Source of the DNA: UKL13-3 sp943369665
Lineage (GTDB): Bacteria > Bacteroidota > Bacteroidia > UKL13-3
Assembly: GCA_943369665.1 (NCBI GenBank)
Contig: CALRNX020000001.1
Location: 434,001-498,000 of the forward strand
Reading direction: 5' to 3'
DNA: 64,000 nucleotides
Below are positions 18,405 to 26,981 of the stretch, one piece after another; position 1 is the first letter of the stretch, and each line of letters starts with the position of its first letter. The translations under genes and the position numbers were made by a program. Below the pieces are notes generated by a model. It did no database searches, was not told where the DNA came from, and saw nothing but the letters and a program-made list of their open reading frames with translations.

Positions 18405-19667
18405 ATGTTTAAAGCTGCCGCGATCATTTTAAACCAGATACTTGAAAGTTCATCCTTTGCTGTAGAAGCTTTGCGCACCAATAAGCTGCGTACATTCCTC
18501 TCCACATTGGGTATCACCATTGGTATCTTTTGCATTATCATGGTGCTTACGATGGTGGAGTCGCTCGAACGCAACGTGCAGGCTAGTGTTGAATCGCTGG
18601 GCAAGGATGTGGTGTTTGTTGACAAATGGCCATGGACATTTGGCCCCGATTATAAGTGGTGGAAATACATGAACAGGCCCAACCCTAAACAAGGGGAACA
18701 GAAAGTACTTTCCGAAAAACTGAACCTGGCTGATGCCAGCGCATTGGTGGTAACAGTAGACAATGCGACCATTAAATATGAAAGCAATTCAGCTGCGGGC
18801 ATCAATATTATTGGTGTATCGCACGACTATGATAAAATCAGGAGTTTCAATTTATCGGATGGCAGGTATTTTACCGAAAACGAATCGCGCAATGGGCTTC
18901 CGGTAACGGTGATCGGGTATAATATTGCCGAATCCTTGTTTCCGAATGGCGGAGGTATTAACAAAACTGTATCCATTAAAGGCCGAAAATACAAAGTAAT
19001 CGGTATTGCTACAAAAGAAGGAGAAAGTATGCTGGGCAACAGCATGGATAATTTAGCATTATTGCCGGCTCAAAATGTAGCTCAGTTTGTAAGGATCAAC
19101 TCCAGTCACTCGAACTCACAAATTCAGGTAAAAGCAAAATCAGGAATTGCCCTCTCCGAACTGGAAGAAGAATTGATGGGAATCATGCGCGGATTGCGCA
19201 AGTTAAAACCGGGAGAAGAAGAAAATTTTGCACTCAATAAAACAACCCTGATTGCCGAACCGGTGAAACAGGTTTTTAGTGTGATCACTTTTGCCGGCTG
19301 GATCATCGGAGGATTTGCCATCCTGGTGGGAGGTTTCGGCATTGCCAATATTATGTTTGTTTCGGTAAAAGAACGTACCAATCAGATCGGGATTCAAAAA
19401 TCATTGGGTGCCAAAAACTATTTTATCCTTATTGAATTCCTGGTAGAAGCGATTGTGCTTTGCCTGGTAGGTGGTGCATGTGGCATTTTATTGGTGTGGC
19501 TGCTTACCCTTGCGGTCAGCTCTTCCTTCGATTTTGAAATTGCACTGAGCATCGGAAACATTACCACAGGTTTTGTTGTTTCCATTACCATTGGCCTTAT
19601 TTCAGGTTTTATTCCGGCTTACTCGGCTTCAAAACTTGATCCGGTAGTTGCCATTCGTGCCAAATAA
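18405..19667 (+). CDS. FtsX/MacB-type ABC transporter permease
   Basis: The 420-residue protein has the MacB permease layout: one transmembrane helix at about 31-52, a large periplasmic domain (about 55-285), and three C-terminal helices. The last region includes the conserved RTNQIGIQKSLGAKNYFI coupling segment and a PAYSASKLDPVVAIRAK tail. Such permeases transmit ATP-driven motion to periplasmic partners rather than forming a channel. The ATPase subunit is not adjacent, so it must be encoded elsewhere. The sigma factor gene begins 20 bases downstream, so a shared transcript is possible. Confidence 0.9.
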   Translation: MFKAAAIILNQILESSSFAVEALRTNKLRTFLSTLGITIGIFCIIMVLTMVESLERNVQASVESLGKDVVFVDKWPWTFGPDYKWWKYMNRPNPKQGEQKVLSEKLNLADASALVVTVDNATIKYESNSAAGINIIGVSHDYDKIRSFNLSDGRYFTENESRNGLPVTVIGYNIAESLFPNGGGINKTVSIKGRKYKVIGIATKEGESMLGNSMDNLALLPAQNVAQFVRINSSHSNSQIQVKAKSGIALSELEEELMGIMRGLRKLKPGEEENFALNKTTLIAEPVKQVFSVITFAGWIIGGFAILVGGFGIANIMFVSVKERTNQIGIQKSLGAKNYFILIEFLVEAIVLCLVGGACGILLVWLLTLAVSSSFDFEIALSIGNITTGFVVSITIGLISGFIPAYSASKLDPVVAIRAK

Positions 19668-19687
19668 TTTATATTGCACCACATACA

Positions 19688-20245
19688 TTGAAAGTAATAT
19701 CCAAATATACCGATGAAGCCACCCTGGTAGCTGCGCTCAAAGCCAGGCAATCGGATGCGATTACCTATTTGTATGATCATTATTCGAACGCCTTGTTTGG
19801 TGTGATCGATCGTATTATTCAATCCGAAGATATCTCCAATGATGTATTGCAGGATGCATTTGTGAAGATCTGGAAGAATATTGACGGGTATTCCAAAGAG
19901 AAAGGTTCTCTTTTTACCTGGATGCTGAATGTATGCCGAAACACCGCCATTGACGAGACCCGTTCGAAACAATTTAAAAAACAATTACAAAACCAAAACA
20001 TTGAAGATTCCGTAAATAAAGTTGACCGCTCCGAACAAGTGACCCTGAAAGTGGATCATATTGGACTTAAGGAAGTAGTGGCTAAACTGAAACCGGAACA
20101 CAAACTGTTGGTTGATAAGATATACTTTGAAGGTTATACCCAGGAAGAAGTTTCCAAGGAATTGGAGATCCCGTTGGGAACGGTGAAAACACGGATCAGG
20201 GCAGCCATCATACAATTGAGAGGAGCATTAGTAACAAATGGATAA
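19688..20245 (+). CDS. ECF-type RNA polymerase sigma factor
   Basis: The 185-residue sigma-70 family protein has region 2 (about 22-90, LYDHYSNALFGVIDRII and DAFVKIWKNI, with the -10 recognition stretch WMLNVCRNTAIDETRSK) and region 4 (about 135-180, YTQEEVSKELEIPLGTVKTR). There is no region 1.1 or 3, as expected for an extracytoplasmic-function sigma. It starts with TTG at 19688, since no ATG gives a complete region 2. Its last eight bases overlap the start of the anti-sigma gene, the standard arrangement for a cotranslated regulator pair. Confidence 0.93.
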   Translation: MKVISKYTDEATLVAALKARQSDAITYLYDHYSNALFGVIDRIIQSEDISNDVLQDAFVKIWKNIDGYSKEKGSLFTWMLNVCRNTAIDETRSKQFKKQLQNQNIEDSVNKVDRSEQVTLKVDHIGLKEVVAKLKPEHKLLVDKIYFEGYTQEEVSKELEIPLGTVKTRIRAAIIQLRGALVTNG

Positions 20246-21035
20246 CAAGGCTTACATAGAAAGTGGTATTTTGGAAACGTATGTTTTGGGCATGTGCAGT
20301 GCCGAAGAAGCACGCGAAGTAGAAGCCATGTGTAGCAAATATCCCGAAATAAAAGCTGAGTTGACAGCCATCCAGGAATCCATCAACCAGTATGCAGCTG
20401 CGCATAGCAAAGCGCCTAAAGCCGAAACCCGTGAACGTGTTTTGAATGAAATTGCCGCTTTGGAAGAAAGTGAGCAATACACCAAACCTACCATTCCATT
20501 GTTCTCTTCGAGATTAGCTGTTGCCGCATCCTTATTGCTGCTTTCCTTAAGCTTAATTGGCAATATTGTTTTTTACAGCAGGTGGAAATCGGCCAATGAA
20601 GAAGTGATTGCCCTCAATTCGGAAAAACAACAATTGGCCGACAATATGAAAGCCAACCAGGTAAAACTGGAAAACATGCACAATGATATGGCCATCTTAA
20701 CCGACCCGTATACCATGAAGGTAATGATGAAGGGAGTTGAGAAATCGCCCAACAGCATGGCCATGATCTATTGGAACCAACAATCGAAAGAAGTATTTAT
20801 TGAACTGAAATCATTGCCCATGCCCGAGCAAGGAAAACAATACCAACTTTGGGCAATTGTGGATGGCAAACCGGTTGATGCAGGCATGATCACCATGACG
20901 GAAGGTGACTCTTCATTGCATAAAATGAAAGACTTTGAAACAGCCCAGGCGTTTGCGATTACGTTGGAAAACGAAGGCGGAAGTCCTAGCCCTACCCTTA
21001 CCGAAATGTATGTAATGGGTGCCATTGGCAGTTAA
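20238..21035 (+). CDS. RskA-like transmembrane anti-sigma factor
   Basis: The 265-residue protein has a cytoplasmic sigma-binding part (about 1-85, beginning ILETYVLGMCSAEEAREVE), a single transmembrane helix (about 92-113), a Gln/Lys-rich coiled-coil linker (about 118-150), and an extracytoplasmic RskA-type domain (QYQLWAIVDGKPVDAGMI). It should hold the overlapping upstream sigma factor inactive until an envelope signal triggers release. The signal is not visible from sequence. It overlaps the sigma gene by eight bases. Confidence 0.9.
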   Translation: MDNKAYIESGILETYVLGMCSAEEAREVEAMCSKYPEIKAELTAIQESINQYAAAHSKAPKAETRERVLNEIAALEESEQYTKPTIPLFSSRLAVAASLLLLSLSLIGNIVFYSRWKSANEEVIALNSEKQQLADNMKANQVKLENMHNDMAILTDPYTMKVMMKGVEKSPNSMAMIYWNQQSKEVFIELKSLPMPEQGKQYQLWAIVDGKPVDAGMITMTEGDSSLHKMKDFETAQAFAITLENEGGSPSPTLTEMYVMGAIGS

Positions 21036-21045
21036 TACCATTTGC

Positions 21046-21477
21046 ATGACCGAACTTGTATTTACGGATATCACCCTTGATACGTTAGCACAAACCGCTC
21101 TCCACATTATCCAGTCATCGGGGAATGATAAACTATGGTGTTTTGAAGGGGAAATGGGTGCCGGGAAAACAACCCTGATTAAAACCATTTGTAAAGAACT
21201 GGGGGTGCCCGATGAAATTACAAGTCCTACCTTTTCGCTGGTAAACGAATACCAAACAACCGATGGGCAAACCATTTATCATTTCGACTTTTACCGCATC
21301 CGTTCCATTGAAGAAGTGTACGATATTGGCTACGAAGATTATTTTTACAGCGGACATATTTGCCTCATCGAATGGCCTTCCCAAATCGAAGAACTGCTTG
21401 CTGACGAGCCTGTATTAACGATTAGCATTGACAAAACCACTCCCGAAACCCGTACGATAAGGGTTCGGCACAGCTGA
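21046..21477 (+). CDS. tsaE: tRNA threonylcarbamoyladenosine biosynthesis ATPase TsaE
   Basis: TsaE is the ATPase that resets the TsaBD complex during t6A37 tRNA modification. The Walker A motif GEMGAGKTT is at residues 35-43, the family switch SPTFSLVNEY at 60-69, and the HFDFYRI motif follows. I chose ATG 21046 (143 residues). A GTG at 21019 would add nine residues overlapping the anti-sigma gene and without family character. It starts 10 bases after the anti-sigma stop and may ride on the same transcript. Confidence 0.94.
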   Translation: MTELVFTDITLDTLAQTALHIIQSSGNDKLWCFEGEMGAGKTTLIKTICKELGVPDEITSPTFSLVNEYQTTDGQTIYHFDFYRIRSIEEVYDIGYEDYFYSGHICLIEWPSQIEELLADEPVLTISIDKTTPETRTIRVRHS

Positions 21478-21618
21478 TTCCTGCCTTCTACTAATTAGCA
21501 CAACAATGTTTTACCGTTGTGTAAATGTTATTAATTGCAAAACGGGATGTAAAATATAATCCGTTGTTTAGCGTTACTTTTTACAACGATAAAGTACTCG
21601 ACCAAATAATTGCTGAAT

Positions 21619-22476
21619 ATGAACGTAGCACAGCTTAAACAAGAAGAACAAAAAAGCAAAATAATCGGCTATGGTGTTACCTTCGGGATACATGGCGTGC
21701 TGTTTTTGTTTTTATGGTGGGCCGTTTTACAACCATTGGATCCCCCGCTTCAATATGGTGGAATGGAATTATCAATGGCATTGGGTGAAGAAGATATGGG
21801 TGGGCCGAGTGAAATACCTGTAACCGACCCTGCCACGGCTCCCGAACCGGTGGCTGTGCAAACAGATGACCAGCAAACCGTAACACAGGACGCAGAAGAG
21901 GTAGATGTAATAGCCAAACCAACACCTGATACAAAAGACCCGGTTGTTAAAAACCCGGTAACAAAACCCATTGAAAAACCCGTTACCAAACCGGTAGAAA
22001 AACCACGCGAAGCAGATAAAAGAGCTTTGTTTAAAAAGAGCACCACCGGATCAAATGATGGCGGGCATGGAGCCGGATCGGTTCCGGGCAATGAAGGAAA
22101 TCCTAATGGTGTGGAAGGTGGAAGTCCGGATGGAAACGGAATCGGTGATGGACTTGGCGGAACAGGCGGTGGAACAGGAACAGGTGATGGCCCAGGTGAC
22201 GGAATGGGATTTTCGTTGAAAGGCAGAACCCTGTCGCGCAGACCAGATGTAACAGATAATTCAAGAGAAACCGGAACCATCGTTGTAGCGATTGTTGTGG
22301 ATAGAACCGGAAAAGTAATCAGGGTACAGCTGGGCCAAAAAGGAACCACCACCCTCAATCCAACCTTATTGGAAAAAGCAAGACAAGGCGCTTTGGATGC
22401 TCGTTTTTCACCTAAGCCTGACGGACCCGAAGAACAATATGGTACCATGACCTTTGTGTTCAGGTTTAAACAGTAG
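21619..22476 (+). CDS. TonB-like energy-transducing protein with Gly-rich linker
   Basis: From the ATG at 21619 the protein has 285 residues: a short cytoplasmic N-terminus, one transmembrane helix (about 16-38), and a long Pro/Lys-rich then Gly-rich periplasmic linker. The C-terminal domain (GTIVVAIVVDRTGKVIRVQL, then ARFSPKPDGPEEQYGTM) is TonB_C-like. It should pass proton-motive energy from an ExbBD-type motor to an outer-membrane receptor, or act as a related envelope-spanning protein. The Gly/Asn/Asp tract at about 145-195 is unusually long and repetitive. A 142-base gap separates it from tsaE. No exbB/exbD genes are adjacent. Confidence 0.85.
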   Translation: MNVAQLKQEEQKSKIIGYGVTFGIHGVLFLFLWWAVLQPLDPPLQYGGMELSMALGEEDMGGPSEIPVTDPATAPEPVAVQTDDQQTVTQDAEEVDVIAKPTPDTKDPVVKNPVTKPIEKPVTKPVEKPREADKRALFKKSTTGSNDGGHGAGSVPGNEGNPNGVEGGSPDGNGIGDGLGGTGGGTGTGDGPGDGMGFSLKGRTLSRRPDVTDNSRETGTIVVAIVVDRTGKVIRVQLGQKGTTTLNPTLLEKARQGALDARFSPKPDGPEEQYGTMTFVFRFKQ

Positions 22477-22525
22477 TCAGTTGACATCGTTAAGGTTGAT
22501 GGTTGGGGTTAAACGTAGTTAAAGC

Positions 22526-23263
22526 ATGCCTTTTACATTTTCACATCCTGCTATTGTTTTACCCTTCACCTTTTTCCCCAGAAAATACATTTCGACAACT
22601 GGTCTTGTTATAGGCAGTATCATACCCGACTTTGAGTATTTTTTGCGAATGAAGATCCAAAGCGATTACAGCCACACCTTAAGCGGACTTTTGGTATTCG
22701 ACTTACCCATGGGTGTTTTAGCAGCTTTTCTTTTTCACAATATTGTACGTGATCAATTGTTTAAGAACCTACCCAAGTTCCTACGATCACGATTATTGAT
22801 TTTTAAACAATTTGATTGGAATACCTACTTTAAAACCTGTTGGTTCACCGTGTTTGTCTCTGTATTAATTGGGGCCTCTTCTCATATAATATGGGACAGT
22901 TTTACACATGAACATGCTTATTTTGTGCAAACAACTCCCCTTTTAAACCTCAGCGTAACGGTATTCAACCATCAAATTCCTGTTTTTAAAATTGCACAGC
23001 ATCTTAGCTCATGTATAGGCTTCATAATAATTGCCTTTGCAATAAGCAAACTTCCTGTGAACAATAATGCAACACCCTCACCAAGTTTAAAATACTGGAG
23101 TGTATTTTTTTTATTGGCTTTGGTTGTAGCTTCAATTCGAATTCTTCTAGGGCTGAGCTTTCAAATGATTGGACATATATTTGTTACGGGAATTTCAGCT
23201 TTTATGATTTCACTGGTCTTAACACCATTACTTTTAAAGATTGAAAAACGATTACATAATTAA
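22526..23263 (+). CDS. DUF4184-family integral membrane protein
   Basis: The 245-residue protein has the DUF4184 start PFTFSHPAIVLPF, a GSIIPDFEYFLRM motif and a conserved SSHIIWDSFTHEHAY stretch, with about five hydrophobic segments. The His/Asp/Glu-rich motifs resemble membrane metal-dependent hydrolases of the YdjM group, but activity has not been shown for the family and I do not assign one. It lies 49 bases after the TonB-like gene and 71 before folC. Confidence 0.85.
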   Translation: MPFTFSHPAIVLPFTFFPRKYISTTGLVIGSIIPDFEYFLRMKIQSDYSHTLSGLLVFDLPMGVLAAFLFHNIVRDQLFKNLPKFLRSRLLIFKQFDWNTYFKTCWFTVFVSVLIGASSHIIWDSFTHEHAYFVQTTPLLNLSVTVFNHQIPVFKIAQHLSSCIGFIIIAFAISKLPVNNNATPSPSLKYWSVFFLLALVVASIRILLGLSFQMIGHIFVTGISAFMISLVLTPLLLKIEKRLHN

Positions 23264-23334
23264 ATTGATTAGGTTAACGCTGGTCAATACATTTGCTGCA
23301 TTCAACTAAAAGGATCTTTTCCTTGGGTTTACTT

Positions 23335-24621
23335 ATGAATTATTCCGAAACGCTCACTTACCTATATAGCCAGTTGCCCATGTTTACCCGCATAGGTGCC
23401 GCTGCTTTCAAAAAAGACTTAACCAATACCATTGCATTATGCGAGGTGCTTCACAACCCTCAACACTCGTTTAAAAGTGTACATATTGCAGGCACCAATG
23501 GCAAAGGTTCTACTTCTCATATGCTTGCTTCTATTTTGCAGGAAGCCGGTTACAAAGTTGGATTGTATACTTCACCACACCTAAAAGATTTCAGGGAACG
23601 GATTCGCGTGAATGGTGAAATGATCCCGGAAGCATATGTGGTAGATTTTGTAGCAACACACAAGCATCTATTTGATGAGGTTCAACCTTCCTTTTTTGAA
23701 TGGACCGTTGCTTTGTGCTTTGATTATTTTGCCAATCAACAGGTGGATATTGCCATTATCGAAACAGGCTTGGGAGGCCGATTGGACTCCACCAATATTA
23801 TTACACCCTTGCTTTCGGTGATCACCAATATTGGCTGGGACCATATGGATATGCTGGGCGATACCCTCCCGAAAATTGCATCCGAAAAAGCAGGGATCAT
23901 CAAACCCAATATACCTGTGGTTGTTGGTGAATACGATGATGAAACAGCTCCCGTTTTTAACGCCAAAGCAAATGCTGAAAACAGTCCCATTGTTTTTGCA
24001 CAAGACATTGTTCAACTTCACACCTTCTCCAACAATAATATGGAGAGCACCTTTGATGTAAACAAACAGTCGGCTTTGTGGTTGCCACAACTAATATGCG
24101 ATTTGCCGGGTAATTACCAGCAACACAATATTCCAACCGTGCTTACAGCTATTGATCAACTGCAACAAATTGGCTGGACCATTTCCGATAATGCAATTGT
24201 AAAAGGATTACAGCAGGTCAAACAAAACACAGGACTCATGGGAAGATGGCAGGTATTATCGCAACAACCGCTCACCATTTGCGATACGGGACATAATGTA
24301 AACGGGATTACCTACGTGGTTGATCAGCTTTCGAAACTTTCTTATCATACCTTGCATATGGTGATCGGGATGGTGAAAGACAAAGACATTTCCAAAGTAC
24401 TTTCGTTGTTACCAAAAGATGCTGCTTATTATTTTTGCAATGCCAATATTCCAAGAGCCTTACCGGGCGAAGAACTGCAAACCCTGGCCAATGCATTTGG
24501 ACTCAAGGGACAAGCACATGGTTCGGTACAACAGGCATTGGATGCAGCCAGGGCAAAAGCAAATCCTTCCGATCTCATTTTTATCGGTGGCAGTACTTTT
24601 GTTGTGGCCGAAGTGGTATAA
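23335..24621 (+). CDS. folC: Bifunctional folylpolyglutamate synthase/dihydrofolate synthase
   Basis: FolC adds glutamate to dihydropteroate or to folates. The Mur-ligase-type P-loop AGTNGKGS lies at residues 52-59 of the 428-residue protein. KVGLYTSPHLKDFRERI, TGLGGRLDSTNII and ITNIGWDHMDMLGDTL give the metal-binding and folate loops. The C-terminal domain has CDTGHNVNG. I chose ATG 23335, which gives the family start (NYSETLTYLYSQLPMF). An in-frame TTG 42 bases earlier adds residues without family likeness. The gene for a small secreted protein begins 17 bases later. Confidence 0.95.
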   Translation: MNYSETLTYLYSQLPMFTRIGAAAFKKDLTNTIALCEVLHNPQHSFKSVHIAGTNGKGSTSHMLASILQEAGYKVGLYTSPHLKDFRERIRVNGEMIPEAYVVDFVATHKHLFDEVQPSFFEWTVALCFDYFANQQVDIAIIETGLGGRLDSTNIITPLLSVITNIGWDHMDMLGDTLPKIASEKAGIIKPNIPVVVGEYDDETAPVFNAKANAENSPIVFAQDIVQLHTFSNNNMESTFDVNKQSALWLPQLICDLPGNYQQHNIPTVLTAIDQLQQIGWTISDNAIVKGLQQVKQNTGLMGRWQVLSQQPLTICDTGHNVNGITYVVDQLSKLSYHTLHMVIGMVKDKDISKVLSLLPKDAAYYFCNANIPRALPGEELQTLANAFGLKGQAHGSVQQALDAARAKANPSDLIFIGGSTFVVAEVV

Positions 24622-24638
24622 ATAATTACTTTTACAAC

Positions 24639-25145
24639 ATGAAGAAATTACTGTTTTCAACCGGAGTGTTCATCGGCTTATGCAACTTAGCGCAAGCGCA
24701 AAAAACACCTGCCGTTACCTTGATGCAAGCCAAAGAAAAAATGGCGGTGGTAAAAGAAATAAACCAGGGAGGCGGTTTTTACACCAACAATAAAGACAGT
24801 GCTTCCACCATTTTGTTTGAATACAATTACACCGCTGCGCAAAATGACGGGATCAGTGATGACGAATACAAAGAAATCATTGGCTTTAATATTGTACCCG
24901 ATCAATCAGGTAAATTTATCCTTACATCCAAAGACCTTTCGGCCGCCAACACCTACTTTTACAAAAGTTGCTTTTGTGCCGACAGGGGAACCTATGCTGC
25001 AGTAAGCGGAACCATTAAAGGAACAAAAATGAGCAAGACCACCTGGTATGTGAACATGAATATCAAAGTGAATACCTCTAAAAATGAAACACCTGTTTGG
25101 GTAACCAAAAAAGTAAAAGGTTTTTTTAACATTGTTTCCCAATAA
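24639..25145 (+). CDS. Small secreted protein of unknown function
   Basis: The 168-residue protein has a clean signal peptide (MKKLLFSTGVFIGLCNLAQA), cleaved before Gln21, and no lipobox, so it is periplasmic or secreted. The mature part is rich in short beta-strand-like stretches and has two cysteines close together (KSCFCAD). I recognise no family. The frame is open further upstream inside folC, but the ATG at 24639 is the only start that gives a signal peptide. The acetyltransferase gene begins one base after the stop, which suggests cotranscription with folC and its downstream neighbours. Confidence 0.8.
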   Translation: MKKLLFSTGVFIGLCNLAQAQKTPAVTLMQAKEKMAVVKEINQGGGFYTNNKDSASTILFEYNYTAAQNDGISDDEYKEIIGFNIVPDQSGKFILTSKDLSAANTYFYKSCFCADRGTYAAVSGTIKGTKMSKTTWYVNMNIKVNTSKNETPVWVTKKVKGFFNIVSQ

Positions 25146-25146
25146 C

Positions 25147-25596
25147 ATGCTCTCCATCCGCAAAGCAACACTGGCCGACACCCATATCATCCTGCAATTT
25201 ATTGAAGGAATTGCAGCCTACGAAAAACTTTCGCATGAAGTGGAAACAACAGCAGCCAAACTGGAAGAAACCTTGTTCGGCCCCACCCCGTATGCTGAAG
25301 TATTGATTGCCAGTGAAGCCGAACAACCTGTTGGCTTTGCATTGTATTTTCACAACTACTCTACGTTCAGGGCCAAACCGGGCATGTACCTGGAAGATCT
25401 TTTTGTATTACCCGAACACCGGGGAAAAGGATATGGCAAAGCCTTATTGGAACACATTATTGCTATTGCCAAAGAACGAAACTGTGGCCGGGTAGAATGG
25501 AGCGTATTGGATTGGAATACGCCCGCAATTGATTTTTACAAAAGCATGGGAGCAAAAGCCATGGATGAATGGACTGTTTTTAGGATCTCTCTTTAA
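25147..25596 (+). CDS. GNAT-family N-acetyltransferase (polyamine acetyltransferase-like)
   Basis: A 149-residue GNAT enzyme that transfers acetyl from acetyl-CoA to an amine. The N-terminus ISIRKAT-type strand (LSIRKATLADTHIILQFI) and the motif A pyrophosphate loop EHRGKGYGKALLEHI are clear. MYLEDLFVLPEHR before it and RVEWSVLDWNTPAIDFYKSMGA after it are the pattern seen in SAT1-like diamine acetyltransferases. The exact substrate is inference. ATG 25147 is preferred to a TTG at 25132 that overlaps the previous gene. Confidence 0.9.
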   Translation: MLSIRKATLADTHIILQFIEGIAAYEKLSHEVETTAAKLEETLFGPTPYAEVLIASEAEQPVGFALYFHNYSTFRAKPGMYLEDLFVLPEHRGKGYGKALLEHIIAIAKERNCGRVEWSVLDWNTPAIDFYKSMGAKAMDEWTVFRISL

Positions 25597-25614
25597 TTTT
25601 TTTCAGACAATAAC

Positions 25615-26076
25615 GTGCAAGTAAATATATATACAGATGGCGCAGCCCGCGGCAATCCCGGACCCGGAGGATATGGCATTGTAATGGCTTCGGGCAAACA
25701 CCACAAAGAACTTTCGGCAGGCTACCGCAAAACAACCAACAACCGCATGGAATTGCTGGCAGTGATTGTGGCCCTCGAATCGTTAAAGTTAACTGGACTG
25801 CATATCAGCATTTACACCGACTCCAAATATGTATGCGATTCCATCGACAAAAAATGGGTGTATGGCTGGCAAAAAATAAATTTTAAAGGCAAAAAAAATG
25901 CTGACCTGTGGCAACGATTTCTAAAGGTTTCACCCAAACACCATATCACTATGCGCTGGATCAAAGGCCATGCCGGGCACAAAGAAAATGAACGCTGCGA
26001 TGTCCTAGCCACCGAAGCGGCTGACGGAAAAGACCTCTTGATTGATGAAGGGTTTGAGAGTGGGTTGTATAATTAG
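25615..26076 (+). CDS. rnhA: Ribonuclease HI
   Basis: The enzyme degrades RNA in RNA-DNA hybrids. The four catalytic carboxylates are present at Asp8 (YTDGAARGNPGPGG), Glu46 (NNRMELLAV), Asp69 (IYTDSKYV) and Asp129 (NERCDVLA), with the loop His in GHAGHKENERCD. The basic-protrusion region (WVYGWQKINFKGKKNADLW) is of the bacterial type. It starts with GTG at 25615, 19 bases after the acetyltransferase gene. It is the last conserved gene before the defence island, whose first gene starts 33 bases downstream. Confidence 0.96.
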   Translation: MQVNIYTDGAARGNPGPGGYGIVMASGKHHKELSAGYRKTTNNRMELLAVIVALESLKLTGLHISIYTDSKYVCDSIDKKWVYGWQKINFKGKKNADLWQRFLKVSPKHHITMRWIKGHAGHKENERCDVLATEAADGKDLLIDEGFESGLYN

Positions 26077-26092
26077 GTGATGGGTAATTTAT

Positions 26093-26100
26093 TATCTTTG
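26093..26100 (+). promoter_or_regulatory. Candidate -7 promoter box of the HNH endonuclease gene
   Basis: TATCTTTG is an exact TAnnTTTG match nine bases before the ATG at 26109 and just after the rnhA stop. A TTG at 26065-26067 lies 25 bases upstream of it, slightly longer than the usual -33 to -7 spacing. It would allow the nuclease gene to be expressed separately from rnhA, with a nearly leaderless mRNA. Confidence 0.4.
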
Positions 26101-26108
26101 ATCTGACT

Positions 26109-26981
26109 ATGGTATTTGCACCTGGAAAAATTTATAAACGTTCAGAAATTCATGATCTGTATGGAGGCAACCGTCAATCGGGAATTTCTCCAGCAGCAAG
26201 GTTTCCTTATATCTTCATTTTTACAGGTAAAACAGGTAAGAAACATGGCTACCAAGATGGATGGGACAATCCGGATGTGTTTTCCTATACAGGCGAAGGA
26301 CAAGCTGGAAATATGGGGTTCACGAGAGGCAATCTAGCATTACGAGATCACCTCAAACAAGGCAAACGGGTATTTTTGTTTGAGGCAGCGCAAAAAGGAT
26401 ACTGGCTTTTTCATGACGAGGTAGAAATTATTGACTATTCTTTTGGTGAAATATTAGATACGCATAATCAACTAAGGCAAGGTATTCGTTTCTTCTTTAA
26501 GCGAAAGGGAGCAGTTTTACCACAACTGGATTTGTTTGATAGTGCAGGAATAGTAGAAGAACCTATGATGTCATTCCATGTTGATGAACCTGATGTTACG
26601 GAACGACAAGGGCTGGTTACATCTAGAGTTGGCCATGGCGCTTATCGAAAGCGACTCATTCATCGGTGGCAATATAAATGTGCCGTGACGGGGTTTGATA
26701 AACCTCAAATATTAATTGCTTCACATATTATTCCTTGGAAAGATTCAACTAATATGGAACGGGTCGATGTGAATAATGGTATCATTCTGTCTCCTTTATA
26801 TGACGCTTTATTCGACCGACATCTGATTAGTTTTGAGAATTCAGGCAAGATTATTCTATCAGATCAGTTTCAGACGATAGATTATCAAAAGATCGGTGTT
26901 ACAGGAAGAGAAAAAATATCTTCATTTAATTCGGATAATCTACTTTATCTTGAAAGACATCGACAACAGCTAATCCTCTAA
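26109..26981 (+). CDS. Type IV-like restriction endonuclease: ScoMcrA-type SRA-like domain plus HNH nuclease
   Basis: The 290-residue protein has two domains. The N-terminal part (about 8-110) has GKIYKRSEIHDLYGGNRQSG, SYTGEGQAGNMGFTRGN and KRVFLFEAAQKGYW, the pattern of the SRA-like modified-base reader found in ScoMcrA-type enzymes. The C-terminal part (about 180-260) is an HNH_2 nuclease: KCAVTGFDKPQILIASHIIP with His206, then VNNGIILSPLYDALFDRHLI with Asn222/223 and His238. The combination indicates a nuclease that cleaves DNA carrying modified bases such as 5-methylcytosine or phage hypermodifications; the preferred base is unknown. Its stop overlaps the HEPN gene stop by four bases on the opposite strand. 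It is the left boundary of the defence island. Confidence 0.85.
   Translation: MVFAPGKIYKRSEIHDLYGGNRQSGISPAARFPYIFIFTGKTGKKHGYQDGWDNPDVFSYTGEGQAGNMGFTRGNLALRDHLKQGKRVFLFEAAQKGYWLFHDEVEIIDYSFGEILDTHNQLRQGIRFFFKRKGAVLPQLDLFDSAGIVEEPMMSFHVDEPDVTERQGLVTSRVGHGAYRKRLIHRWQYKCAVTGFDKPQILIASHIIPWKDSTNMERVDVNNGIILSPLYDALFDRHLISFENSGKIILSDQFQTIDYQKIGVTGREKISSFNSDNLLYLERHRQQLIL

Noticed and set aside
21750..22487. A 245-codon minus-strand open frame opposite the TonB-like gene
   Set aside because: Its Pro/Ser-rich translation is the mirror of the Gly-rich linker codons; the plus-strand TonB_C domain is convincing.
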